Part shown: one piece after another, positions 8,669 through 15,324 of the stretch
Layout of the letters: every line of letters starts with the position of its first letter
Position numbering within the stretch: the stretch's first letter is position 1
Source of the DNA: Pricia antarctica
Lineage (GTDB): Bacteria > Bacteroidota > Bacteroidia > Flavobacteriales > Flavobacteriaceae
Direction of reading: 5' to 3'
Length of the DNA stretch: 35,480 bases
NCBI GenBank assembly: GCA_011050085.1
Contig: DRGL01000039.1
Location: 1-35,480 of the forward strand
Translations under genes and position numbers: made by a program
Notes under the pieces: generated by a model
The model's input: the letters and a program-made list of their open reading frames with translations, nothing else
Told to the model about the DNA's origin: nothing
Databases searched by the model: none

Positions 8669-8901
8669 TTCACGCGCTCCGATAAATAGTTAATCAGTTC
8701 TTTAACTTGCGGGCTGTTCATAACAACCAGATCACCATACGGATTCCCTGATTTCAGAAGGTGCCAGCATAATCGCAATCTTTGAAAAATACCGTTGTTC
8801 GTCATGGTGATATGCCACAACGCAAAATCAAATTCATCATATTCTTTATCATGGTAAACGCTTAAAGCATGGCTCTTGCACTCGCATTCAAAGAATTTCA
8901 A
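8662..8901 (-). CDS. Conserved phage hypothetical protein (79 aa)
   Basis: Starts at a TTG (8901) that overlaps the upstream TGA (TTGA), with AAGAGG eight bases before it. The sequence KFFECECKSHALSVYHDKEY then FALWHITM, RLRLCWHLLKSGNPYGDLVV matches a pattern I know from many phages: an N-terminal C-x-C with His, a central Trp, and WHLLKxGxPYGDxV near the end. The family has no known function; the paired Cys and His suggest metal binding. Confidence 0.8.
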   Translation of the reverse strand: MKFFECECKSHALSVYHDKEYDEFDFALWHITMTNNGIFQRLRLCWHLLKSGNPYGDLVVMNSPQVKELINYLSERVKW

Positions 8902-9047
8902 TATATCAACCTCTTAATTCGAGCACCCTTGTCCCGGTATTTCTGCAAAACCTCATCAGCCGGCTTACCCCGGTCCCGCCAGGCAATCGGCGCGGTCTCC
9001 CGGATAATCCCGTTCCTTGCTGTGATAGTGAATGTCTTTGTCGGCAA
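8898..9047 (-). CDS. Mini-gene, hypothetical (49 aa)
   Basis: Reads (TTG)PTKTFTITARNGIIRETAP and ends KYRDKGARIKRLIY. TTG at 9047 with GGATAAG upstream, just inside the end of the previous gene. It has a short beta hairpin-like N-terminus and a basic helical C-terminus (DEVLQKYRDKGARIKRLIY). The uninterrupted, well-composed frame that joins its neighbours at both ends supports it as real. Function unknown. Confidence 0.68.
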   Translation of the reverse strand: MPTKTFTITARNGIIRETAPIAWRDRGKPADEVLQKYRDKGARIKRLIY

Positions 9048-9049
9048 AC

Positions 9050-9256
9050 TTATCCAGTAGGTTTCCGTTTTTTCTCCCTGTGAAATTTAGCTTTATGACT
9101 GACCCAGCCGCGGCATTTCCAGCACATATTATAAAACTCACGTCCCCTTCTCGCGACCAATATTCTGCCGCAACTGCACGCGTTCTTAATCGTGTTCGGT
9201 AATTTGGGCGGTCGTTTAACGAATACCGATGGTTTATTCTTTCGTTTTTTTACCAT
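9050..9256 (-). CDS. Small basic zinc-ribbon protein (68 aa)
   Basis: A Lys/Arg-rich protein with two Cys pairs, ACSCGRILVARRG and MCWKCRGW, forming a likely zinc ribbon, flanked by basic tails (VKKRKNKPSVFVKRPPK and HREKKRKPTG). The composition suggests nucleic-acid binding. ATG at 9256 overlaps the stop of the preceding mini-gene region by a few bases. Confidence 0.75.
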   Translation of the reverse strand: MVKKRKNKPSVFVKRPPKLPNTIKNACSCGRILVARRGREFYNMCWKCRGWVSHKAKFHREKKRKPTG

Positions 9257-9257
9257 G

Positions 9258-9368
9258 CTAAATTATAGGGCAAGGCAGGATTTGTAGTGTTACCTGCACG
9301 AGTTCACTCGCAATTTTGCGCCATTCCTCGACCGGCGTACTTTCCGTGCTGTTCTTCTTTTCAGCCAC
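9258..9368 (-). CDS. Mini-gene, hypothetical (36 aa)
   Basis: GTG at 9368 behind AAGGGCAA; reads (GTG)AEKKNSTESTPVEEWRKIA then SELVQVTLQILPCPII. A disordered N-terminus followed by one amphipathic helix. It ends two bases before the next ATG. Support is only frame position, ribosome binding site and tiling with neighbours. Confidence 0.5.
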   Translation of the reverse strand: MAEKKNSTESTPVEEWRKIASELVQVTLQILPCPII

Positions 9369-9385
9369 TTGCCCTTAAACCCTAT

Positions 9386-9541
9386 TTATACATACAAATT
9401 ATATCCATCCCTTGAATCTCTTGGTAATTGAAAATCGCAATATCCTGAATAAGAACATTGATACCCCATGCTACCAAAGATTCGATATTGGCATGGACTT
9501 GATACCGAACATGTTTTATTGACCGGATCGCCTACACCCAT
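9386..9541 (-). CDS. Mini-gene, Cys-rich hypothetical (51 aa)
   Basis: ATG at 9541 lies just after the stop of the upstream gene, with GGGGTT as ribosome binding site. It carries four Cys (NKTCSVSSPC, then GYQCSYSGYC) in two C-x5-C pairs, suggesting one metal site. No family recognised. Confidence 0.6.
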   Translation of the reverse strand: MGVGDPVNKTCSVSSPCQYRIFGSMGYQCSYSGYCDFQLPRDSRDGYNLYV

Positions 9542-9542
9542 T

Positions 9543-9716
9543 TCAACCCCATTCCATCGACTTATCGTTTAATGCCTTAAAGCGCTCCCGGCTGATAATG
9601 ATATGTTCTTCCTCAATCTTTTTGATAATCAGCGATGCGCATCCGGTCAGGGATGTCCCGTTCGGGATTTTATTTATTGCTTCCTGCACCTGATCCAGTA
9701 TCTTTTGTTTTCCCAT
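9543..9716 (-). CDS. Hypothetical helical protein (57 aa)
   Basis: I prefer the ATG at 9716 (MGKQKILDQVQEAINKIPNG), which has AAGGAG nine bases upstream, over an upstream ATG at 9764 that would overlap the methyltransferase gene by 95 bp. It still overlaps that gene by 47 bp. The protein is two or three helices (LIIKKIEEEHIIISRERFKALN). Function unknown. Confidence 0.65.
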   Translation of the reverse strand: MGKQKILDQVQEAINKIPNGTSLTGCASLIIKKIEEEHIIISRERFKALNDKSMEWG

Positions 9717-11070
9717 CGGCCTTGACTCCTTCTTTTTTACCCGGCTCATCCATGTGCGGGTCAATTAAATTAATTTTATTGCCCGCTTGCACACCCTTTT
9801 GGTATAATTGTTCTTTTAAATTTTCTTTCGCCCGCTCATCCCAGGTCGGCATTTTTGAGCCGATATTGCCTTTCCAATCTTCCACTTCACGCCATTTTTG
9901 CGGGTTAATTATTACGGCAATATCCATCAGATGTATTGCTTGGTCGAATTCGCCCATGCGCTCTTTACACCATGCCATATAAATCAGAAAATCCTCAACG
10001 GGTCGCAACTGGCACACTTTTTCAAACAATGCGTAAGATTCCTTATATCGCTGGAATTGATAATGCCACACCGCCTGCGACGTTATGAATGCCAGGTTTT
10101 CCCCCATGAATTCATTGCATATTTTAAAATCATGCTCTTGCCGGTCAGGGTCTTTTTTATGGTTATCAAATATATAGCGCGTCCACGCTTCGGGAAATAA
10201 TCGCCATTCGTTCGTCGCCAATTCGTAATGCTTCGCTTTATAATGTGTTATCGCCCGCACTACTGAATCAATTTTTGCGTTCACATCTTCCCATTTTTCC
10301 TTAATTATCGGCTCCACCGGAAATCCGTCTTTTTGACGAGTGAGTAAATATGTTTGCCCGTACTGTTCATAATCCTCCTTAACGATATACAACCCGGCTT
10401 TTTTCAGCAAATTATGGAACGATGTCCGGGTAAAACAACAGATATGATTTTTGTGAAAATAACTAGCAACCGTCAACTCACCTTCCTGCGCGATGTCCTC
10501 AATAACCCGCAACCATTCCGGCACAGATATAAAAAGATGCCCATCGTCTTTTAATAACGCTATGTGTTCGATTAATTTTTTATCAGAAGCCATCATGTGT
10601 TCGAGAACATGATAAAAACAAATCAAATCATATTTATGCTTTTTTTCAAGCGTCTCGGTCAGCGGTATTTTGAGAATATGCTCGCTGTATCGTCGGTAAG
10701 TCGTCGTCAACTCACACCCTGTTGCCCGGTGACCATACGGCACACCCTTCGCATCAGACATCCGCCTGAACCATGCAACCAAATACCCCGTCGCCGCGCC
10801 AACATCACCGATGACCAATCCATGCCGGTCTTTGAGATATTCTGTCAGAAAAGTTTTGATGTAATTCTGTTTCCTGTTTGTGGTTTTAATATTATTTGAA
10901 GTTGGTGCGTTCCGATATTCCTTGCGATAAAATTCATTCAACTTTGCTTCTTCGCTTTCCTCTTTTTGATGCGCGATAAAACCGCAATTCTTGCAAATAC
11001 CGACCACGCTTTTTTCGTTTAAATCTTTACGCAAATGCCAGTCCGACTTATCGCAGATGTAACATCTCAT
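9670..11070 (-). CDS. Zinc-ribbon / SAM-dependent methyltransferase / TPR protein (466 aa)
   Basis: Residues 1-30 form a zinc ribbon (C3, C6, C26, C29). Residues about 60-250 are a class I SAM methyltransferase of the Methyltransf_23 type: motif I VIGDVGAATGY at 86-96, an acidic GCE at 118-120 for the ribose, and DLICFYHVLEHM at 148-159. The C-terminus (about 325-400) looks like two or three TPR-like helical repeats (YKESYALFEKVCQLRP, FDQAIHLMDIAVIINP), followed by a Lys/Gly-rich disordered tail. The same N-terminal zinc ribbon plus methyltransferase arrangement occurs in sugar C- or O-methyltransferases of polysaccharide clusters. Next to NeuB- and SpsF-like genes, a role in modifying a sugar is likely but the substrate is unknown. 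Confidence 0.85.
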   Translation of the reverse strand: MRCYICDKSDWHLRKDLNEKSVVGICKNCGFIAHQKEESEEAKLNEFYRKEYRNAPTSNNIKTTNRKQNYIKTFLTEYLKDRHGLVIGDVGAATGYLVAWFRRMSDAKGVPYGHRATGCELTTTYRRYSEHILKIPLTETLEKKHKYDLICFYHVLEHMMASDKKLIEHIALLKDDGHLFISVPEWLRVIEDIAQEGELTVASYFHKNHICCFTRTSFHNLLKKAGLYIVKEDYEQYGQTYLLTRQKDGFPVEPIIKEKWEDVNAKIDSVVRAITHYKAKHYELATNEWRLFPEAWTRYIFDNHKKDPDRQEHDFKICNEFMGENLAFITSQAVWHYQFQRYKESYALFEKVCQLRPVEDFLIYMAWCKERMGEFDQAIHLMDIAVIINPQKWREVEDWKGNIGSKMPTWDERAKENLKEQLYQKGVQAGNKINLIDPHMDEPGKKEGVKADGKTKDTGSGAGSNK

Positions 11071-11168
11071 TATTTATCTCCTTTTTTTATTGTCATACAT
11101 CGTATTGCAAATAGCATAATACACAAAATGATAAACCAATAAGAACCATAAGCTATAATTTCGTCCAT
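11070..11168 (-). CDS. Tiny single-pass membrane protein (32 aa)
   Basis: Reads MDEIIAYGSYWFIILCIMLF and ends TIKKGDK. One strong hydrophobic segment (YWFIILCIMLFAI) followed by a basic tail gives an N-out/C-in prediction. It starts inside the 3' end of the NeuB-like gene (16-bp overlap) and its TAA overlaps the ATG of the methyltransferase gene (TAATG). The ribosome binding site is weak, so it may depend on coupling. It might instead be only the spacer carrying the AAAAGGAG site of the next gene. Confidence 0.5.
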   Translation of the reverse strand: MDEIIAYGSYWFIILCIMLFAIRCMTIKKGDK

Positions 11169-11857
11169 TGTAGTGAAAACTTGCACATCTCCTCCAACTC
11201 CTTCGGGTCTGCCGACAATTCGTGATCGCGGAACTTGCTGTAATTATGGTCGAGCGTAAAATGTTTTTCGATAACCGTCGCGCCGATTATCATTGCTTCG
11301 ATTGATTTTGACACGCCAATAAAATGATCGCTGAATCCAATCTTTTTATATAGCCGTTTCATTTGCATCATCTTATTGAACATCGGCAATTGCGCTGGAT
11401 ATTCATTGACGCAATGCAACATAGTCGATTTTTTTATTCCAAGCATTTCAATCTCTTTAAACCCCATCATATACGGGACCGAAATGAATGTATGGTCACT
11501 ATCCAATCCCGATTGTTCAATAAATTTTTTCGTGCAATGGCGCGCGGGAATCTTGTGGTATTTTTCAAGACCCAGCAAATCCTCGTATTCTCTACTCCAA
11601 ATTGAAAAGAATACGGGTATCTCAATCTGTTCGCCGAAATAAAATAATTCCTTATGCTCTTTCATGCTCAATATGAATTTCTCGTATTTCTTAATATCCC
11701 GTTTCGTTCGCGCGAACCCCTGCGCATTTCCTGCTTGCAATTTCACCGCATCGGCACCGCAATTCCTCGCAATAATAATCATTTTTTTGGCAATTTTCAA
11801 ATTGCCCTCATGGTTATTGCCAATTTCTGCAATTATGAACGGTTTTTCTTGCGTCAT
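11153..11857 (-). CDS. NeuB/SpsE-family sialic-acid-type synthase, short form (234 aa)
   Basis: The protein has the full run of NeuB-family motifs: AEIGNNHEGN (10-19), GADAVKLQ (34-41), LHCVNEYP (147-154), IGFSDH (173-178), GATVIEKHFTL (192-202) and RDHELSADP (210-218). Family members condense phosphoenolpyruvate with an N-acyl hexosamine to make a nonulosonic acid such as sialic, legionaminic or pseudaminic acid. Usual length is about 340, so this copy lacks the C-terminal SAF/antifreeze-like domain and has a shortened barrel around residues 50-145. Activity is therefore uncertain. The nearby SpsF-like cytidylyltransferase would be the natural next enzyme (SpsE/SpsF pairing). Confidence 0.85.
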   Translation of the reverse strand: MTQEKPFIIAEIGNNHEGNLKIAKKMIIIARNCGADAVKLQAGNAQGFARTKRDIKKYEKFILSMKEHKELFYFGEQIEIPVFFSIWSREYEDLLGLEKYHKIPARHCTKKFIEQSGLDSDHTFISVPYMMGFKEIEMLGIKKSTMLHCVNEYPAQLPMFNKMMQMKRLYKKIGFSDHFIGVSKSIEAMIIGATVIEKHFTLDHNYSKFRDHELSADPKELEEMCKFSLQWTKL

Positions 11858-11862
11858 ACGTT

Positions 11863-12012
11863 TTACAAATGTTTCGGTCTGTCGATAATTGAATGCGTCA
11901 GCATCTTTTTATCGTCCGGCAATAAATCATCAATCATCTTTTCGATGACCGCCAGCTCATCGCGCACTCGCCTTAAGTTTGCTATAATTAATTCCGACTT
12001 ATTTATTGGCAT
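11863..12012 (-). CDS. Mini-gene, helical hypothetical (49 aa)
   Basis: ATG at 12012 overlaps the upstream TAA (TAATG). Reads MPINKSELIIANLRRVRDEL, AVIEKMIDDLLPDDKK and ends SIIDRPKHL. A coiled-coil-like helix fills residues 5-33. It ends five bases before the NeuB-like ATG. No family recognised. Confidence 0.65.
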   Translation of the reverse strand: MPINKSELIIANLRRVRDELAVIEKMIDDLLPDDKKMLTHSIIDRPKHL

Positions 12013-12245
12013 TATATCTCTTTCGTCGTGGTCGTGTATATAGTGAAAATTTTATTCCGAACGTCCCTGGGTAACACCTCTTTTATTCTCTGCCTCTTGC
12101 TTGCGCCCAGCCCTTTCAGACCATACATAACCTGCGATAAATACGATTGCGATACGCCAATCTCACCGGCAAACCATTTCAGGTTACTCGTTTTTCTGAT
12201 ATAAACGACTTCTTTTAGTAAGGCAACGTCGAGTCCGAATTTCAT
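12012..12245 (-). CDS. Small helix-turn-helix DNA-binding protein (77 aa)
   Basis: Residues about 20-60 form a Cro/C1-type helix-turn-helix (NLKWFAGEIGVSQSYLSQVM then YGLKGLGASKRQRIKEVL). The length and position at the edge of the accessory module fit a small regulator, for example of the glycan genes that follow. No target site can be assigned. ATG at 12245 lacks a clear ribosome binding site and follows the upstream stop directly. Confidence 0.72.
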   Translation of the reverse strand: MKFGLDVALLKEVVYIRKTSNLKWFAGEIGVSQSYLSQVMYGLKGLGASKRQRIKEVLPRDVRNKIFTIYTTTTKEI

Positions 12246-12611
12246 TTAATATGAATGTTTGACAAACAATTTTTCAGCTTTATTAGCCGCCTGGTGTTTC
12301 AGCCATTTTTTGTTGCGCGAGTCAATCGGATACTTTATGACAACCTGTCTTTTAAAATCGTCGACGACTTCCTGCCAGCATCGCCGCTTAATATCAATAA
12401 CTATTCTCACGATGTCGAGCTGGATGTCGCCTAATTTTTTGTTTCGTTTTGAAAACTGTGTCAATGACCGCTGGAGCCGCCTATGCAACAGCAGGCATTT
12501 TTTTATTGACATCCGCATGAACATGCGACGCATAGTCGGTCGCCGAACCCGATGCTCATTTGCCATTGCGCTTATTTCAGCGTCAGTATAAAGGTCGCCG
12601 CCGGTGTTCAT
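12246..12611 (-). CDS. Hypothetical basic helical protein (121 aa)
   Basis: ATG at 12611 overlaps the upstream stop (ATGA) with AAGGATAAT as binding site. The protein is very basic (MRRMFMRMSIKKCLLLHRRL, KRNKKLG, KRRCWQEVVDDFKRQ) and helical, ending in WLKHQAANKAEKLFVKHSY. The charge suggests nucleic-acid binding. I recognise no family. Confidence 0.7.
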   Translation of the reverse strand: MNTGGDLYTDAEISAMANEHRVRRPTMRRMFMRMSIKKCLLLHRRLQRSLTQFSKRNKKLGDIQLDIVRIVIDIKRRCWQEVVDDFKRQVVIKYPIDSRNKKWLKHQAANKAEKLFVKHSY

Positions 12612-13081
12612 ATTATCCTTACTAAAAAAGCAATGTGCGGTCTATCAGAAAACGCCCAATTAATCCCTTTGCCGGTGAAATTATTTTTACCAATACTAAC
12701 ACATTTCGGCACCCACATTTTCCATTTATTTGAATATACCATTAACCCTGGTCTTATAATGCAAACGTGCCCATGTTCCTCGCCCTTGCTATATGCCAGA
12801 ACAACGCACCCTTGATTCGCAAAATGCTGTGCTTTACCCATACCTTTTGTCAATACCGGGTTTTTTGAATCATCCCATTCTTTATCGTTTTCTATAACTT
12901 CAATTATATCATTCGCTAACAAACCGAGAAATTTATCATATTTATAGAACCCGCAAATTCCCGATACAAATAAATTACAGTACGTTGCAACACCAGACGC
13001 TCTCACTTTTTCAAAAGTTCCGTGTGAATAAACATCATAAGATTGACCTATCGCATCAAGAAGTTTCGGAACGCTTGCCAT
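12608..13081 (-). CDS. Papain-fold (NlpC/P60-CHAP-like) hydrolase, putative cell-wall enzyme (157 aa)
   Basis: The order Cys then His fits a non-permuted CHAP/NlpC-type enzyme: C35 in VATYCNLFVSGIC as nucleophile and H105 in EEHGHVCIIRPG as base, followed by KCVSIGKNNFTGKGINWAF, a segment I associate with phage-encoded peptidoglycan hydrolases. No signal peptide. I start at the ATG at 13081 behind GAGGTGG, not the TTG four codons upstream. It sits among sugar-biosynthesis genes, away from the other hydrolase (27189-27806) and the holin-like gene. It may be an endolysin, or may trim envelope polymers as part of the accessory module. Confidence 0.7.
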   Translation of the reverse strand: MASVPKLLDAIGQSYDVYSHGTFEKVRASGVATYCNLFVSGICGFYKYDKFLGLLANDIIEVIENDKEWDDSKNPVLTKGMGKAQHFANQGCVVLAYSKGEEHGHVCIIRPGLMVYSNKWKMWVPKCVSIGKNNFTGKGINWAFSDRPHIAFLVRII

Positions 13082-13089
13082 AAACCACC

Positions 13090-14460
13090 TCAATTAAATT
13101 TATTTTTACTCATGTCGCCGAATAGCTGGTTGAATATATGTTTTCGCTCGCCGGTATTGTTAGTGCTTAAATTTTTATCGTGTTGACGGTAATAAAAACA
13201 CGGATGCTCGACATACGAAATCTTTAATTCGTAGTGTTCTTTGATGCGGTGGTAAAGGTCAAGCGAATCCCAATGTCTCAATCCCTCTTTAAATTTCAAC
13301 TCGTTAATCGTCTTTTTATTCATTAATGCACAGCCCGCATGATGATGAATATTACCCCCAACAATGGCTTTGGTTTTCTCCGACGCAGTATCACCTTCCC
13401 GGCTCACCCAATAATTCGGGTATATGATAACCGCATCTTCTTCTTTGATTTTTTTCAACATATGTACTATGCTGTGCGGAGAAATCATATCATCAGCATC
13501 AACTCTCATAATATATTTTCCTCTTGCCCGCGCCAAAGCAATATTCGAGCTGGATGCAAGCCCGATATTTTTCTGGTTCACCATGACGGTCGCCTTTGGC
13601 ATTTTCCATAACGCCAACTGTGTAATTGCTTTGCTTAAAGAATCGTCGTTGCTTTTATCATCAACCAGGATATATTCGACCGCCGTCTTTGAAACATTAA
13701 TCGACATTATGATTGACGAAATACAATCGGTTATCCACTTACTTGCGTTTTTCATGCAGGTGTATATCGTAATTTCAGGCAATTTATTATATTCCATAAT
13801 CATCTGGTTGCCGTCTATGTATTCGCAAATCGAATCAACGGTCGCGTCATTGCCTGTTTGCCGCAACACCGCCTCCAACACCACTAAATCCTCGGCGTAA
13901 TCCAGTACGAGACGATACGGACGCTGAATTGATTTGCGCGGTTCAAGAATAATCGGTTTTTTTCCTTTGACAAAATAAGATATGTGCTCAACAGGATATT
14001 TAATTTCTTTCGCTCGGTTGAGAATGGTCTCTGCCAGCATCACCTCAACGCCCGCGCCCTCGATTATCGAAGGTGTGCACCCGTAGCTTGCGCTCACGCG
14101 TTTGACTTCATTCAAAAGGTCAACCATTGTTTTCCCGTCTATAATAATATCGTCATGCGTGATGCGGATAACATATTTATATTTATTCTCTTTGAGGAAT
14201 TTTTCCATCCGATGCAATGGGCTTTCAGGACTGCCTGAAATAATCTTCGCGCCGCGTTGCCAGCAAATTTCTCGATACTCCTCCATGTATTCATATTCAA
14301 TGCCGTCAGGCACCGCAACAACAACATCAAAATTGAGTCCATGCACCCTGTCAAGGATATGAGACAGCACACGCTTGCCGTTTATCTCGGCAAAGCATTT
14401 TTCTTTTATCCGCCGCGAATATGGTGTTGAACAGATAATGATTACAGCAAGGTCATTCAA
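13090..14460 (-). CDS. Fusion of SpsF-like cytidylyltransferase and GT2 glycosyltransferase (456 aa)
   Basis: Residues about 1-215 match SpsF/CMP-sugar cytidylyltransferases: an N-terminal nucleotide-binding loop region STPYSRRIKEKCFAEINGK (11-29), VIRITHDDIIID (97-108, equivalent to the VTGDxPLxD region) and PYRLVLDYAEDLVVLEAVL (181-199). Residues about 229-440 are a GT-A family 2 glycosyltransferase: ITIYTCMKNASKWI, VEYILVDDKSND (261-272), NIGLASSSNIALARARGKY and a DADD metal motif at 321-324. One polypeptide could thus activate a sugar with CTP and transfer a sugar. Start is a TTG at 14460 with GAGAGGTG; an in-frame stop lies five codons upstream. The acceptor is unknown. Confidence 0.85.
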   Translation of the reverse strand: MNDLAVIIICSTPYSRRIKEKCFAEINGKRVLSHILDRVHGLNFDVVVAVPDGIEYEYMEEYREICWQRGAKIISGSPESPLHRMEKFLKENKYKYVIRITHDDIIIDGKTMVDLLNEVKRVSASYGCTPSIIEGAGVEVMLAETILNRAKEIKYPVEHISYFVKGKKPIILEPRKSIQRPYRLVLDYAEDLVVLEAVLRQTGNDATVDSICEYIDGNQMIMEYNKLPEITIYTCMKNASKWITDCISSIIMSINVSKTAVEYILVDDKSNDDSLSKAITQLALWKMPKATVMVNQKNIGLASSSNIALARARGKYIMRVDADDMISPHSIVHMLKKIKEEDAVIIYPNYWVSREGDTASEKTKAIVGGNIHHHAGCALMNKKTINELKFKEGLRHWDSLDLYHRIKEHYELKISYVEHPCFYYRQHDKNLSTNNTGERKHIFNQLFGDMSKNKFN

Positions 14461-14564
14461 TTGTTCACCTCTCTGTTAAACTGAATATAAAACTCGCAGT
14501 TATCGCAGTCGCGATTCATGCAGGTATACCAGCTCGCGCAATCAGATATAATCTTTTCCGCCAC
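14457..14564 (-). CDS. Mini-gene, Cys-rich zinc-type protein (35 aa)
   Basis: GTG at 14564 with GAGGTCGAG upstream, overlapping the end of rusA; its TGA overlaps the TTG of the next gene. Four Cys (C9, C15, C20, C23) in DCASWYTCMNRDCDNCEFYI form a compact metal-site pattern. Tight coupling on both sides supports translation. Function unknown. Confidence 0.6.
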   Translation of the reverse strand: MAEKIISDCASWYTCMNRDCDNCEFYIQFNREVNN

Positions 14565-14925
14565 TTATCTCGACCTCAACTCTCGGATTTTCCTTGTCGA
14601 TGCGGTACGGCGCAACAAATATCGGCACGACCCATTTGTCGTCAGTATAAATCAAAGTTTTCATTACATCGAGTAGGCATTTTAACATATCGCTCGCATC
14701 CCGCCGTTTATCTTTCAGGTAAAAAATAATATATATCGGCAACTGGTTCTCAAACGTAGGCGCAAATAATGGTTGAGTGAATAATGCTGGATTCTGTTCT
14801 AATATTATGGACGTCGCCGTCGTTTTATAATCCCGATATTTCTTACTCAATATCATCCGGCGTTGTCGCCAGGCGACAATCAGGCGTTCGTTATCGCTTG
14901 GCGGTAGCGGCAATGTCAGTTTCAC
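14542..14925 (-). CDS. rusA: RusA-family Holliday junction resolvase
   Basis: The 127-residue protein starts MKLTLPLPPSDNERL, the usual RusA opening, and carries the catalytic acidic cluster RRDASDMLKCLLDVMKTLIY then TDDKWV: D76, D79, K82, D86 and D95/D96. RusA dimers cut four-way junctions, which phages use to resolve replication and recombination intermediates before packaging. It lies far from the recombination genes at 22.9-24.8 kb, among accessory genes. Length is normal. Confidence 0.88.
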   Translation of the reverse strand: MKLTLPLPPSDNERLIVAWRQRRMILSKKYRDYKTTATSIILEQNPALFTQPLFAPTFENQLPIYIIFYLKDKRRDASDMLKCLLDVMKTLIYTDDKWVVPIFVAPYRIDKENPRVEVEISGGKDYI

Positions 14926-15148
14926 TTTTACCTTCTAACTCTGATATAGATTCAGCTACTTTCCTTAAAAATTTCCAATCGTCTAAATTATAATTATTTG
15001 TCCTTCCTAATAAATCATATCGACAATAATCAAATGTGTTCTTTCCATAACAGTCAACAATAAAAAATAATTTCGCCGCGCGGACGGTTGCGTAAGGCAT
15101 TCTTACTTCCGTGACTTCATACACTCTTTGTTTTAAATCAGCAATCAT
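14891..15148 (-). CDS. Hypothetical protein, paralogue of the gene at 8089-8316 (85 aa)
   Basis: ATG at 15148 overlaps the TGA of the upstream gene. The C-terminal NNYNLDDWKFLRKVAESISE matches MRYNLDGWKFLKHVATRILE of the other copy, and the N-terminal halves both alternate beta strands with a conserved CRYD/CEYD segment (FDYCRYDLLGRTNN and FTNCEYDVSFETSG). Its last 35 bp overlap rusA. Function unknown; divergence of the copies suggests an old duplication. Confidence 0.78.
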   Translation of the reverse strand: MIADLKQRVYEVTEVRMPYATVRAAKLFFIVDCYGKNTFDYCRYDLLGRTNNYNLDDWKFLRKVAESISELEGKSETDIAATAKR

Positions 15149-15324
15149 TCCTCATTCACCTTTGTCATCGCTTTTGCTATAACCCAAACGGCGCATTTAT
15201 ATTCCTCGCCCATGTACCATCCACAGTTTGTCAGCATACACTCTTGCTGGACTTCAACTATCTCGCCTGTGTTCGGGTTTTTGTCGTAATTTTTTATCAA
15301 TGGACACTTCGGGCTTTCAATCAT
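15145..15324 (-). CDS. Mini-gene, Cys-rich hypothetical (59 aa)
   Basis: ATG at 15324 overlaps the radical SAM gene's TGA (ATGA) and its own TGA overlaps the next ATG. Reads MIESPKCPLIKNYDKNPNTG, EIVEVQQECMLTNCGWYM and ends AVWVIAKAMTKVNEE. The four Cys (C7, C29, C34, C44) with a GWY turn suggest metal binding, as in the 35-residue protein at 14457-14564. Real gene by composition and coupling; function unknown. Confidence 0.72.
   Translation of the reverse strand: MIESPKCPLIKNYDKNPNTGEIVEVQQECMLTNCGWYMGEEYKCAVWVIAKAMTKVNEE

Noticed and set aside
9635-9982. 115-codon plus-strand frame
   Set aside because: Antisense shadow of the methyltransferase C-terminus.
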